From Xanthomonas sacchari (GTDB taxonomy: Bacteria; Pseudomonadota; Gammaproteobacteria; Xanthomonadales; Xanthomonadaceae), in contig NZ_CP132343.1 of the NCBI RefSeq assembly GCF_040529065.1, forward strand, positions 3,100,001 through 3,164,000: a stretch of 64,000 nucleotides of DNA, read 5' to 3'. The notes under the pieces were generated by a model. It had not been told where the DNA came from, did no database searches, and saw only the letters and a program-made list of their open reading frames with translations. Positions 25,979 through 37,148 of the stretch are shown piece by piece; within the stretch, counting starts at the first letter, position 1; each line of letters begins with the position of its first letter. A program made the translations under genes and the position numbers.

Positions 25979-26863
25979 TCAGCTCACTGTCGCGTTGACG
26001 TGCGAGGCGCGCAGGGTGGCGATGCGCTCAGCCAGCGGCGGGTGGCTCATGAACAGCTTGCGCAGGCCCTGGCCCAGGCCGCCGGCGATGCCGAACGCCT
26101 GCACCTGCGACGGCAGCGTGCTCTGGCCATGGTTGAGCTCCAGGCGCTGCAGCGCCGCGATCATCTTGGCGCGGCCGGCCAGGCTGGCGCCGCCGGCGTC
26201 GGCGCGGAACTCGCGGTAGCGCGAGAACCACATCGCGATCATCGTCGCGAACAGGCCGAACACCAGTTCCAGCACCATCACGATCGCGTAGTAGGCCAGG
26301 CCGCGACGGCCGTCGCGGTTGCCCGACAGGTAGCTGTCGACCACGCCGCCGACCACGCGCGCCAGCACGATCACGAAGGTGTTGAGCACGCCCTGCAGCA
26401 GCGCCATGGTCACCATGTCGCCGTTGGCGATGTGGCTGATCTCATGGCCCAGCACCGCCTCGGCCTCGTCCTCGGTCATGTTCTGCAGCAGGCCGGTGGA
26501 GACCGCGACCAGCGCGTTGTTGCGGTTGGCGCCGGTGGCGAAGGCGTTGATCTCCGGGCCGTCGTACACGGCGACCTCGGGCATGCCGATGCCGGCCGCC
26601 TGCGCCTGGCGCTGCACGGTCTGCAGCAGCCAGCGCTCGGTGTGGTTGCGCGGCTCGGTGATGACCTGCGCGCCGGTGGCGCGCTTGGCCATGAACTTGG
26701 ACAGCAGCAGCGACACCAGCGAGCCGCCGAAGCCGAAGATCGCGGCCATCACCAGCAGGCCGCCCATCTGGTTGGGGTTGACCCCGAACACGGACATGAC
26801 AATGCCGGCCAGGACCAGCACCGCCAGGTTGGTGATGAGGAACAGGACGATGCGATTGAACAT
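25979..26863 (-). CDS. htpX: Membrane zinc metalloprotease HtpX
   Basis: A 294-residue M48-family protease of the inner membrane that removes damaged membrane proteins. Two N-terminal membrane helices (about 5-25 and 33-55) come first, then the zinc-binding HEISH motif in [15 protein letters not shown] (about 145-150), then a second hydrophobic pair (about 160-220). The third zinc ligand lies in [13 protein letters not shown]. The length is as in E. coli HtpX. The start at 26863 begins MFNRIVLFL. Confidence 0.95.
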   Translation of the reverse strand: MFNRIVLFLITNLAVLVLAGIVMSVFGVNPNQMGGLLVMAAIFGFGGSLVSLLLSKFMAKRATGAQVITEPRNHTERWLLQTVQRQAQAAGIGMPEVAVYDGPEINAFATGANRNNALVAVSTGLLQNMTEDEAEAVLGHEISHIANGDMVTMALLQGVLNTFVIVLARVVGGVVDSYLSGNRDGRRGLAYYAIVMVLELVFGLFATMIAMWFSRYREFRADAGGASLAGRAKMIAALQRLELNHGQSTLPSQVQAFGIAGGLGQGLRKLFMSHPPLAERIATLRASHVNATVS

Positions 26864-26967
26864 GTGAGCGTGGGCTCCGCACTGATTAAATGGTAGGGAT
26901 TGGCTCGAATCTGCGGTGTTGGCCGCTTGAATTCAAGCGCTTACCTGACCGAGGATTCAGCTTGCCC

Positions 26968-27894
26968 ATGTCTTCGCCTCTCTACCGCGGCCGCTTCGCG
27001 CCCTCGCCCACCGGCCCGCTGCACCTGGGTTCGCTGCTCGCCGCCTTCGGCAGCTGGCTGTTGGCGCGCCACGCCGGCGGCGAATGGCTGCTGCGCATCG
27101 AGGACGTGGACCGCCCGCGCAGCGTGCCCGGCGCCGCCGAGCGGCAACTGGCCAGCCTGCGCGCCTGCGGCCTGGAGGCCGACGGCCCGGTGCTGCGGCA
27201 GAGCGAGCGCGACCCGGTCTACCGCGAGACGGCGCAGCGACTGCTGCAGGCCGGCCTGGCTTTTCCCTGCAGTTGCAGCCGCAGCGACCTGGCGGCGCAA
27301 GGCGGCGTGCACCATGCCTGCGTGGCGACCCAGGTCCGCGCGCACCCGGCGCTGCGCCTGCGCGTGCCGCCCGGCGCGGCCAGCGTGGTCGCCTTCGACG
27401 ACGGCGTCCGCGGCCGGCTGCGCCAGGACGTCTACAGCGAGGTCGGCGATGTGGTGCTGCTGCGCGCCGACGGCTGCTGGGCCTACCAACTGGCGGTGGT
27501 GGTCGACGATGCTGCACAAGGCATCACCGACGTGGTGCGCGGCGCCGACCTGCTCGATTCCACGCCGCGGCAGATCCTGCTGCAGCGCGCGCTGGGCCTG
27601 CCGACGCCGCGCTACCTGCACCTGCCGCTGCTGCTCGGCGCCGACGGTCGCAAGCTGTCCAAATCGCATGCCGCGCTGCCGCTGGACGACGCCGACCCGC
27701 TGCCGGCGCTGCGCCTGGCCTGGGCGACGCTGGGCCAGCCGCCGGCCGCGCTGGCAGGCGCCGGATCGGTACGGGCGCTGCTGGACTGCGCGCTGCGCAG
27801 CTTCGACCCGGCACGGCTGCCGGCGCAGGACCGACGCGTGGACGCCGCAGCACCGGCCGCGCCCGCTATCCCCAGCGACATCAAGGCTGACTAG
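26968..27894 (+). CDS. gluQ: Glutamyl-Q tRNA(Asp) synthetase
   Basis: A 308-residue truncated glutamyl-tRNA synthetase paralog that attaches glutamate to the queuosine base at position 34 of tRNA(Asp). It contains the class I motifs GPLHLGSLLAA (HIGH-like) and KLSKSH (KMSKS-like), and a zinc site made by CSCS in FPCSCSRSDLAA with later residues. It lacks the anticodon-binding domain of the full enzyme, as expected. The start at 26968 is the ATG just before SSPLYRGRFAPSPTGPLHLG. Confidence 0.93.
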   Translation: MSSPLYRGRFAPSPTGPLHLGSLLAAFGSWLLARHAGGEWLLRIEDVDRPRSVPGAAERQLASLRACGLEADGPVLRQSERDPVYRETAQRLLQAGLAFPCSCSRSDLAAQGGVHHACVATQVRAHPALRLRVPPGAASVVAFDDGVRGRLRQDVYSEVGDVVLLRADGCWAYQLAVVVDDAAQGITDVVRGADLLDSTPRQILLQRALGLPTPRYLHLPLLLGADGRKLSKSHAALPLDDADPLPALRLAWATLGQPPAALAGAGSVRALLDCALRSFDPARLPAQDRRVDAAAPAAPAIPSDIKAD

Positions 27895-27954
27895 AATCGC
27901 ACCCTGGGCCGCGCCGCGGCCGCCCTCCTTCTTTCTCTATCCGGAGCGACATCC

Positions 27955-28695
27955 ATGACATCACGCGTTGCGCTGGTCACCGGCGGCACCGGCGGCATCG
28001 GAACCGCGATCTGCGAGCGGCTGGCCGCACAGGGCCACCGCGTGGCCAGCAACTACCGCGACGAGGCCAAGGCCCTGGCCTGGCAGCAGCGCATGCGCGA
28101 GCGTGGTCACGAGGTCGCCATCGTCCCCGGCGACGTCGCCTCGCCCGAACACGCGCAGCGCCTCATCCGCGAGGTCGAACGCCAGCTCGGCCCGGTCGAG
28201 ATCCTGATCAACAACGCCGGCATCACCCGCGACACCACCTTCCACAAGATGACCGCCGAGCAATGGCACGAGGTCATCAACACCAACCTCAACTCGGTGT
28301 TCAACGTCACCCGCCCGGTGATCGAGGGCATGCGCCAGAAGCGCTGGGGGCGGGTCATCCAGATCAGCTCGATCAACGGCCTCAAGGGCCAGTACGGCCA
28401 GGCCAACTACGCCGCGGCCAAGGCCGGCATGCATGGCTTCACCATTTCCCTGGCGCGCGAGAACGCCAGCTACGGCATCACCGTCAACACGGTCTCGCCC
28501 GGCTACGTCGCCACCGACATGGTGATGGCGGTGCCGGAGGAAGTCCGCGCCAAGATCGCCGCCGACATTCCCACCGGGCGTCTCGGCAAGCCGGAGGAGA
28601 TCGCCTACGCCGTGGCGTTCCTGGTGGCCGAGGAAGCGGCGTGGATCACCGGTTCGAACCTAGACATCAACGGCGGCCACCACATGGGGTGGTGA
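27955..28695 (+). CDS. phaB: Acetoacetyl-CoA reductase (PhaB/PhbB)
   Basis: A 246-residue short-chain dehydrogenase that makes (R)-3-hydroxybutyryl-CoA, the monomer for polyhydroxybutyrate. The NADP-binding motif TGGTGGIG is at residues 9-16, and NNAG follows. The catalytic Ser lies in QISSINGLKGQYGQ and Tyr/Lys in NYAAAKAG. The segment INGLKGQYGQANY is typical of PhaB rather than of FabG. The next gene, phaR, regulates this pathway, which supports the assignment. PhaC and PhaA are not in the window. Confidence 0.92.
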   Translation: MTSRVALVTGGTGGIGTAICERLAAQGHRVASNYRDEAKALAWQQRMRERGHEVAIVPGDVASPEHAQRLIREVERQLGPVEILINNAGITRDTTFHKMTAEQWHEVINTNLNSVFNVTRPVIEGMRQKRWGRVIQISSINGLKGQYGQANYAAAKAGMHGFTISLARENASYGITVNTVSPGYVATDMVMAVPEEVRAKIAADIPTGRLGKPEEIAYAVAFLVAEEAAWITGSNLDINGGHHMGW

Positions 28696-28788
28696 GCGGC
28701 TGAATCGCTCGGGCGGCGGCTTTCGCGCGAGGTAACGCTATCCCGCATTGGCCGCCACGGCGGCCTGCGGACGTTTGCTGCGCTGCGA

Positions 28789-28811
28789 ATGCTGCGCAGC
28801 ATGATTTTTTT
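28789..28811 (+). terminator. Palindrome plus T-tract after phaB (terminator in a TGC-rich region)
   Basis: The perfect 14-bp palindrome atgctgcgcagcat is followed by gattttttt, a form that can end phaB transcription. It is embedded in a TGC-rich stretch (28774-28819 and 28851-28877) ahead of phaR. Confidence 0.55.
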
Positions 28812-28902
28812 GCTGCACCCGCGTGTTCAGGTACTTTCGGCGGTTGCAAGCCCTGCTGCGCTGCGCCATGCTGCGCGCCTACCGTCACAGAGCGATCGCT
28901 TC

Positions 28903-29415
28903 ATGGCTGAGATTCGCATCATCAAGAAGTATCCCAATCGCCGCCTCTACGACACCGAGATCTCCAGTTACATCACCATCGAAGACGTCCGCCAGTTGAT
29001 CATCGACGGCGAGGAATTCGAAGTCCGCGACGCCAAGACCGGCGAAGACCTCAGCCGCGCAGTACTGTTGCAGATCATCGCCGACCAGGAACAGGACGGC
29101 GAACCGATGCTGTCCACGCAGTTGCTCAGCCAGATCATCCGCTTCTATGGCGACTCGCTGCAGGGCTTCATGGGCAACTACCTGGAGCGCAGCATGCAGG
29201 TGTTCCTCGACCAGCAGCAGCAGTTCCGCCAGCAGATGGGCAACCTGCTGGGACAGACCCCGTGGACGATGATGAACCAGCTCACCGAGCGCAACCTGGA
29301 ACTGTGGCAGGAGTTCCAGCGCAACCTCGGCGCCGGCTTCGGCCGCCCGGCCGCCGGTACCGGCAAGCCCGGCGAACCGCCGGCGGGTGCCGCGCCGAAG
29401 TCGCGTCCGCGCTGA
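28903..29415 (+). CDS. phaR: Polyhydroxyalkanoate synthesis repressor PhaR
   Basis: A 170-residue DNA-binding regulator that senses polyester granules and represses granule-associated genes. The N-terminal DNA-binding domain (1-64) reads RIIKKYPNRRLYDTEISSYI, a strongly conserved signature. It is followed by the PHB-accumulation regulatory domain (about 67-105) and a Gln-rich helical part, then a Pro/Gly-rich tail. The start at 28903 is just before the conserved motif. Confidence 0.93.
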   Translation: MAEIRIIKKYPNRRLYDTEISSYITIEDVRQLIIDGEEFEVRDAKTGEDLSRAVLLQIIADQEQDGEPMLSTQLLSQIIRFYGDSLQGFMGNYLERSMQVFLDQQQQFRQQMGNLLGQTPWTMMNQLTERNLELWQEFQRNLGAGFGRPAAGTGKPGEPPAGAAPKSRPR

Positions 29416-29457
29416 GGATTGCGACCGGGTGGGTTCGGCGGGGCGCTGCGCGCCCTG

Positions 29458-29492
29458 CCCTCACCCCAACCCCTCTCCCGGCGGGAGAGGGG
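29458..29492. repeat. GC-rich interspersed repeat (inverted copy of 19193-19231)
   Basis: ccctcaccccaacccctctc followed by ccggcgggagagggg. It is joined by a second repeat-like segment, gagaaggtgccccgcagggg, at ~29519. The pair fills the space between phaR and the TraB/GumN gene. Confidence 0.65.
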
Positions 29493-29574
29493 CTTTTGCT
29501 CTTCCCTTCTCCCATTGGGAGAAGGTGCCCCGCAGGGGCGGATGAGGGTACGGGCGAAGCCTCGCAGGCGTGTG

Positions 29575-30540
29575 TCAGCGCGACTTCGCCGACTTGCAAC
29601 TCGCGCAGATCCGCTCGACCTTGTAACCGCGCGCACGCAGGCCGTCGACCACGCCGTCCGGCCCCAGCAGGTGCAGCGCGCCGACCACCACCAGGGTGTC
29701 GCCGCCACCGTCCTTCAGGCGCTGCTCCAGGCGCGGCAGCCAGGCCTGGTTGCGCTCCACGTCGATGCGCTGGTACAGCCGCGGATAGTCGCGCTTCATC
29801 TGCGCGCCGATCTCCTGCCATAGCTGGCGCTCGTCGCCGCGACGCCAGGCGTCGTGCAGGCGCAGGGTCTGCGCCGCGCCCTGCTCGGCATCGTCCAGCG
29901 CCTCGGTCAGCATCTGCTTCTGCTCCACCGGGTCCATGCCGTCGAGCAGGTCGATCTGCGCCTGCGCGGTCTCCAGGCCCTCGGCGGTCTTGCCGTCCTG
30001 CTGGGCCAAGGTCATGAAGTGGCGATCCAGCCCCGCATCGGCCTGCAGGCCCTGCGTCTGCATGTCGGCGATGCTGATGCTGAGGCCGACGAACCACGGC
30101 TCGAAGCCGCTCATCTGCGCCAGCGGCAGGCCGTGGCCGGCGGCGTAGCGACGCAGCCGTTCCCAGATGGCCGGGTCCAGGTCGTCCTGCAGCCGCTTGC
30201 CGTCGTGGCGCTGCGCCGCCTGCAGCATCTGCGCGCCCAGTTGCGGCGCGTCCACGTCCTTCGGAGCCAGTTCGAACAGCAACCGCGGCGACGCCGCATA
30301 GGCCGCATCGACCTCGCGGGCCAGCGGATAGTCGTCGGCCTTGAGCATGTGGAACGAGCCCAGCAGGTACAGCGTGCCGCGCGTCCCGCTGACCTTCCAC
30401 AACAGCGGCGTCGGCGGCGCCACCGCGGGCGCGGCGGCAGGAGCGACCGGCGGCGGCGGCGTGCGGGCCAGTGCCGGCAGGGCCAGGCACAGCGAAAGCC
30501 CCAGCAGCAGGCGGCGCAACGGGCGCGGGAACGGGGTCAT
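29575..30540 (-). CDS. TraB/GumN family protein, complete GxxH motifs
   Basis: A 321-residue exported protein with a signal peptide (LLLGLSLCLALPALA). Both hallmark motifs of the TraB/TIKI-type metalloprotease fold are present: GSFH in LYLLGSFHML near the N terminus, and GALH in VVVGALHLLGPDGVVDGLR near the C terminus. It ends in a short basic tail with two Cys. The start at 30540 is chosen because GAGG lies 6 nt upstream. It is the last gene of the minus-strand mutL cluster, 13 bp after the DUF1684 gene. Its function in Xanthomonas is not established. Confidence 0.85.
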   Translation of the reverse strand: MTPFPRPLRRLLLGLSLCLALPALARTPPPPVAPAAAPAVAPPTPLLWKVSGTRGTLYLLGSFHMLKADDYPLAREVDAAYAASPRLLFELAPKDVDAPQLGAQMLQAAQRHDGKRLQDDLDPAIWERLRRYAAGHGLPLAQMSGFEPWFVGLSISIADMQTQGLQADAGLDRHFMTLAQQDGKTAEGLETAQAQIDLLDGMDPVEQKQMLTEALDDAEQGAAQTLRLHDAWRRGDERQLWQEIGAQMKRDYPRLYQRIDVERNQAWLPRLEQRLKDGGGDTLVVVGALHLLGPDGVVDGLRARGYKVERICASCKSAKSR

Positions 30541-30553
30541 CGGCATCCTCGGG

Positions 30554-31482
30554 TCAATGGGCAGCGGCGTAGGCCTTCTCGCCGGCGTCCACCGCCAGGT
30601 CGAGGCGGTTCTCCGGCGGCGGCAGCGGGCACGTGGCGAAGGGCGTGAATGCGCACGGCGGGTCGTAGGCGCGGTTGAAATCCAGCACCACGCTGCCGTC
30701 GGCCGCAGGGGCGTCCACGTCCAGGAAGCGTCCGGCCGGGTAGCTGCCGCGGCCGCTGGTGCGGTCGGCGAACACCACGAACAGCGGCTGGCCGGGTTCG
30801 CCGATCGCCTGCAGGCGGTAGCGCTTGCCGCCGCGTTCGAACTCCAGCGCGCCGGGATTGGGCGATGGCGTGGTGACGCCGATGATGTCGACGATGGGCA
30901 GGGTCGTGCCCGGCGGGTTGGGCACGAAACGCCCGCGCACGCGCCAGGATTCGGCCAGCGGCCAGTACGGCACTCCGGTGAAGCTGCGCCGGGTCGGCGC
31001 ATCGGCGTGCTTGACCCGCAGCGCGTAGCGGCCGCCGCGTTCGATCAGGCTGAGCTTGCCCTTGCCGTCGTCGAAGTCGATCACCGTCGGCTGCGGGTCA
31101 TGATCGCTGTACAGGCGGATGCGCCCCTGCACCGGCGCACCGGCGACGCTGAGCGCGGCGCCGCGTTCGGGCGTCAGGTACACCTCGCGCCGCACCTGCG
31201 ACACCAGGGCCATTCGCGCCGGCCCGACCGCCAGGCGGATGCCGCTGTCCGGGCCGCTGCCGACGTAGTGCTCCTTCAGTTCCAGCCAGTGCAGGCCGAC
31301 CAGGCTGGTCCAGCCATCCGGCGCCTGCAGTTCGCGCTGGCGCTGCGCGCGCCAGGCCTGTTCGTCGGCCACGAAGCGCGCGTCCATCGCCTTCGGCGCG
31401 GCCGGCGCCGGCGCCTGTTTGCCGCATCCGCCCAAGGCGACGAGCGCTACCAGCAGCGCCGTCGTCCACACTTGCTTGTCCA

Positions 31483-31483
<1 letters not shown>
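30554..31483 (-). CDS. DUF1684 lipoprotein
   Basis: A 309-residue predicted lipoprotein (signal ending LLVALVALGGC). The DUF1684 domain fills most of the rest and contains DGWTSLVGLHWL, the conserved YWPL segment, and the C-terminal RAYDPPCAFTPFATCPLPPP. No enzymatic function is established for the family. The ATG overlaps the mutL stop by one base (TGATG), so it is coupled to mutL. Confidence 0.85.
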
Positions 31484-33363
<1,880 letters not shown>

Positions 33364-33497
33364 GCCGTGTTCGCTCCATGCATGCGCAGGCGCGCACCGG
33401 GCTTGGCGACGGGAGGGAAACGACAGCAGGCAAAGAACATCGGCACGGCTCGCGGCGCGGACGCCGTCATCGAGGATCAGCCGTTAATGATAGCGCC

Positions 33498-35075
33498 TCA
33501 GCGGCTGCCGCCGGCCACGGTGCTGGCCGCTTCGGCCTCGGCCTGCGCGCGCGCGGCGAACAGCGTGCCCGGCGGCGGCTGCCGGGTGAAGAAGGTGCTG
33601 ACGCCGTCGAGCACGGCGCCGGCGATGCGCCGCTGGTAGGCAGGATCGGTCAGCCGGCGCTCTTCGTCTGGGTTGGAGATGAAGGCGGTTTCGACCAGCA
33701 TCGCCGGCATGTCCGAAGTGCGCAGCACCGCGAAGTTGGCGCGCTCGATCTCGGGTTTGTGGTTGTTGCCGATCCGCTTCAACCCGCCCAACACATGCCC
33801 GGCCGCGTCTTCGGAGGCCTTCATATGTCCGCTCTGGGCCAGGTCCAGCAACACGTTGGCCAGGGTGCTATCGGTCTTCTGCAAGCGCACGCCGCCGATC
33901 AGGTCGGCGGCGTTTTCCTTGTCCGCCAGCCAGCGCGCGCGTTGCGACGACGCGCCCTTGGTCGACAACACGTAGACCGAGGAGCCGGTGGCGCTGCGGT
34001 TCTCGGCGGCGTCGGCGTGGATCGAGATGAAGATGTCGGCCTTGGCCGCACGCGCCTTCTGCGCACGCATCGGCAGGGGAATGAACACGTCGGTGGTGCG
34101 GGTCATGTACGCCTTCATGCCCGGCGTGGCGTTGATCTGGCGCGCCAGCTCGCGACCGATCGCAAGGGTCACGTCCTTTTCGTGCTTGCCGCTCGGGCCG
34201 CTGGCACCGGGGTCCTGCCCGCCGTGGCCGGGATCGATGGCCACGATCAGCGGGCGCATGCCCGGCGCCATCTTCACTCGCGCCGCGGCGCTCGGCATCA
34301 CCGGGCGCGCTTCGGCGGCCGCGGCCACCGCCGCATCGTCGTCCGCGTCGTCACGCTCGGAGGGCGCGTTCGCCGGCGGCGCGACTGGCGCGGGCGCAGG
34401 CGACGGCACGCTGCCAGGCGCAGGATGGCCGGGCGCCGCCGCAACGCTCGGCGCAGATGCAACGACGGTGGGCGCAGGCGTGGGCGCGGCCGGCGGCGGC
34501 ACCGGGGTCGGCGCCGGCTGGCTGGCACGCTGCACCACCGACGAGGTCAGCGCCGCGGTCGCGCGCGCCGCTTCGGCGCGCGCATCCATTGCCGGCTTGG
34601 GCGTCGGCATCGGCGCGGCCTGGGGCAGCGGGGTAGCGGCTGTCGGCGCGTCGCCGGCGACCGCCTTGCCTGCTGGCGCTTCACCCGGCCATTCGATCAC
34701 CAGCACCGAACTGCCGCCGATGGTCTGCATCTGCGGCTTGAACGCCACCACCTGGCTGCTCAGGTCGAAGACGATGCGCAAGGTGCCCGGCACCGGATGC
34801 CCGGTCCGCACCGCGCTCACCACGCCGCCGCCGGCCGGCAGCTTCAGGCCCTTGGCAGCGGAGGAATCGGGAAGATCGACGACCAGGCGGTTGGGGTTGG
34901 CCAGCGACAGCGTGCTGAAGCCACCGCTGCCCTGCAGACGGATCTCGGCGCGGGTGCCGGTGGCGCCGTTGTCGAGCGAGACCGACTGCACCTGTCCGGC
35001 AAACGCCATCTGCGCCGCCAGGCACCAGCCTGCGGCAGCGGCGAAACTGGCGAAAAAACGGGTCCCCGGGCGCAT
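33498..35075 (-). CDS. N-acetylmuramoyl-L-alanine amidase (AmiB/AmiC type)
   Basis: A 525-residue periplasmic cell-wall amidase that cleaves the peptide from murein during daughter-cell separation. A signal peptide (to about 26) precedes an AMIN domain (about 28-130), a long Pro/Ala-rich linker (about 135-285), and the zinc amidase_3 domain (about 285-500) with IDPGHGGQDPGASG, SIHADAA and MLVETAFISNPDEE. Its position between tsaE and mutL matches E. coli amiB. The linker is longer than in E. coli. Confidence 0.93.
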   Translation of the reverse strand: MRPGTRFFASFAAAAGWCLAAQMAFAGQVQSVSLDNGATGTRAEIRLQGSGGFSTLSLANPNRLVVDLPDSSAAKGLKLPAGGGVVSAVRTGHPVPGTLRIVFDLSSQVVAFKPQMQTIGGSSVLVIEWPGEAPAGKAVAGDAPTAATPLPQAAPMPTPKPAMDARAEAARATAALTSSVVQRASQPAPTPVPPPAAPTPAPTVVASAPSVAAAPGHPAPGSVPSPAPAPVAPPANAPSERDDADDDAAVAAAAEARPVMPSAAARVKMAPGMRPLIVAIDPGHGGQDPGASGPSGKHEKDVTLAIGRELARQINATPGMKAYMTRTTDVFIPLPMRAQKARAAKADIFISIHADAAENRSATGSSVYVLSTKGASSQRARWLADKENAADLIGGVRLQKTDSTLANVLLDLAQSGHMKASEDAAGHVLGGLKRIGNNHKPEIERANFAVLRTSDMPAMLVETAFISNPDEERRLTDPAYQRRIAGAVLDGVSTFFTRQPPPGTLFAARAQAEAEAASTVAGGSR

Positions 35076-35155
35076 AACGCGATTCAAACATCGCCGGGAG
35101 TCAAAGGCAAGCGGTTTTCCCTTAATAATCCATAACCTGCCTTCACTTTCTAGCG

Positions 35156-35641
35156 TCAGCCGGCAAAAAGTCCCTGCAAGTCGGCCTGTCCACCCACCCG
35201 GGCCAGCCATGCGGCGCCCGCCTCAGTGCGCGCCTGCAGGGCGACGCTGCGCCCGTCGCCTCGCACTGCTGCCAACCGCACCTCGACATCGGCCGGGGCC
35301 AGCACGTCGCCGCCGCGTTCGGGCCATTCCACCAGCCACAGCGTGGCCCCGCCCTCGTCCAACCCCAGAAAATCCAGCTCGCCGGCCGCGCCGATGCGGT
35401 ATAGATCCAGATGCCAGGCTTCGCCATCGGCCAGCGGGTAACGCTCCACCAAGGTATAGGTGGGGCTGCGGATCGCCCCCTGCACGCCGAGTGCGCGCAG
35501 CAGCGCCCGCGCCAGGGTCGATTTGCCGGCGCCCAGATCCCCGTGCAGATGTACCGAGGCCTGCGTCGGGCGGGTCACGGCCAGCGCGCGACCGAGACGT
35601 TCGGTGGCGTCGCTGTCGGGCAGGAACAACATGAGGCTCAT
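35156..35641 (-). CDS. tsaE: tRNA N6-threonylcarbamoyladenosine ATPase TsaE
   Basis: A 161-residue P-loop ATPase needed with TsaB, TsaC and TsaD to make t6A in tRNAs reading ANN codons. Walker A is GDLGAGKST (about 35-43), switch-like SPTYTLVERY follows, and HLDLYRIG contains the conserved Asp. The length is normal. The start at 35641 overlaps the stop of nnr by four bases (ATGA). Confidence 0.95.
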   Translation of the reverse strand: MSLMLFLPDSDATERLGRALAVTRPTQASVHLHGDLGAGKSTLARALLRALGVQGAIRSPTYTLVERYPLADGEAWHLDLYRIGAAGELDFLGLDEGGATLWLVEWPERGGDVLAPADVEVRLAAVRGDGRSVALQARTEAGAAWLARVGGQADLQGLFAG

Positions 35642-37125
35642 GATTCGGATTCCGGATTGGACAGGCGCCGCAGCGCCGGCAATAGATCGGTCGGCAGCAG
35701 CCCGCGCTGGCCCGCGGCAGCAGCGCGATCGCCGGCGCCGGCATGCAGCAGTGCGCCGACGCTGGCCGCCTCGAACGCCGACAGGCCCTGCGCGCGCAGC
35801 GCCGCGACCACCCCGGTCAACAGATCGCCCATGCCGCCGACCGCCATGCCCGGATTGCCGGCGGCGATCACCCGCGGCGTCTGCCCCGGCGCGGCGACCA
35901 GGCTGCCGGCACCCTTCAGCACCACCGCCGTCTGATAGCGCTCGGCCAAGGTCGCGGCGGCCGCAAAGCGATCGCGCTGCACCTCGGCGGTGGCGATACC
36001 GAGCAGGCGCGCGGCCTCGCCCGGATGCGGGGTCAGTACCGCCTGCGGGACGGGCCGCGGCGACTGCGCAAGCAGGTTCAATGCATCGGCGTCCAGGATC
36101 AGCGCGCGGTCCGAATCGGCCAGGACCGTCTGCCACAGCGCCCGCGCCCAATCGTCCTGACCCAGTCCGGGGCCGAGCGCGACCACACTGGCCTTGTGCA
36201 GCAACGGCGCCAGTGTCCCTGCATCGTCGATCGCATGCACCATCGCCTCCGGACAGCGCGCCAGAAGCGGCGCCACGTGCGCGCCACGGGTGGCGACGCT
36301 GACCAGGCCGGCGCCGCTGCGCAGGGCCGACTCGGCGCTCAGCATCACCGCCCCGCCGCTGCCGAGGTTGCCGCCGACGCACAGCACATGGCCGGAATCG
36401 CCCTTGTGGCTGTCCTGCCGGCGCGGCGCCAGACGGCTGCGCAAGGCGCCGACGGTCCAGGCCTGTGCGCGCGGCGCGCAACCGGCGAACGCAGCCGGCG
36501 GCACCTCCAGCGTCGCCAGTGCGCGCTCGCCGACATGGTTCAAGGCCGCACCGGTATGCAGGCCGGCATGGGCGACGATGAACTGCAAGGTCAGCGTCGC
36601 CGGCAACACCGCGCCGGGCACGCTGCCGGTTTCGGCGTCCACGCCGCTGGGCACATCGAGCGCCAGTACCGGCGCGCCAAGTCCGCCCAGCGCGCCGAGC
36701 AGCGCCGCCAGTTCGGCGTCCGGCGCGCGATTGAGGCCGATGCCGAGCAACGCATCGACCACCACTTCGGCCGGCGCCAGTGCCGCGTCGAACTCCTCGA
36801 TGCGACCGCCGACGCCGATGTAGTCGGTGCAGGCGCGCTGCGCCAGCGGCGACTGCGGACCGCGCCCGGGCAACTGCAGCAGGCGCACCTGGCGTCCGGC
36901 GCGATGCGCCAGCCGCGCCAGCACGTAGCCATCGCCACCGTTGTTGCCGCTGCCGCAGGCCACCAGGATGCGCTGTGCCTGCGGCCAGCGCTGCAGCAGC
37001 GTCTGCCACGCGGCCTGGCCGGCGCGCTGCATCAGCGTGTAGCCGTCGCCGCCCAGCAGCGCGGTGGCCTGCGCATCGATGCGGCGCGCGGCCGCGGTGG
37101 CATAGAGATCGAAGCAGTCGTACAT
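35638..37125 (-). CDS. nnr: Bifunctional NAD(P)H-hydrate epimerase/dehydratase Nnr
   Basis: A 495-residue repair enzyme that restores damaged (hydrated) NADH and NADPH. The N-terminal epimerase domain (about 1-215) contains CGSGNNGGDGYVLARL and ALDVPSGVDAETG. The C-terminal ADP-dependent dehydratase (about 225-490) contains HKGDSGHVLCVGG, DADALNLLA, LTPHPGEAARLLG and the AGNPGMAVGGMGDLLTG signature. The order and coupling with tsaE follow E. coli. Confidence 0.95.
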   Translation of the reverse strand: MYDCFDLYATAAARRIDAQATALLGGDGYTLMQRAGQAAWQTLLQRWPQAQRILVACGSGNNGGDGYVLARLAHRAGRQVRLLQLPGRGPQSPLAQRACTDYIGVGGRIEEFDAALAPAEVVVDALLGIGLNRAPDAELAALLGALGGLGAPVLALDVPSGVDAETGSVPGAVLPATLTLQFIVAHAGLHTGAALNHVGERALATLEVPPAAFAGCAPRAQAWTVGALRSRLAPRRQDSHKGDSGHVLCVGGNLGSGGAVMLSAESALRSGAGLVSVATRGAHVAPLLARCPEAMVHAIDDAGTLAPLLHKASVVALGPGLGQDDWARALWQTVLADSDRALILDADALNLLAQSPRPVPQAVLTPHPGEAARLLGIATAEVQRDRFAAAATLAERYQTAVVLKGAGSLVAAPGQTPRVIAAGNPGMAVGGMGDLLTGVVAALRAQGLSAFEAASVGALLHAGAGDRAAAAGQRGLLPTDLLPALRRLSNPESES

Positions 37126-37148
37126 GCACGGGATTCTATACTTGCGCG

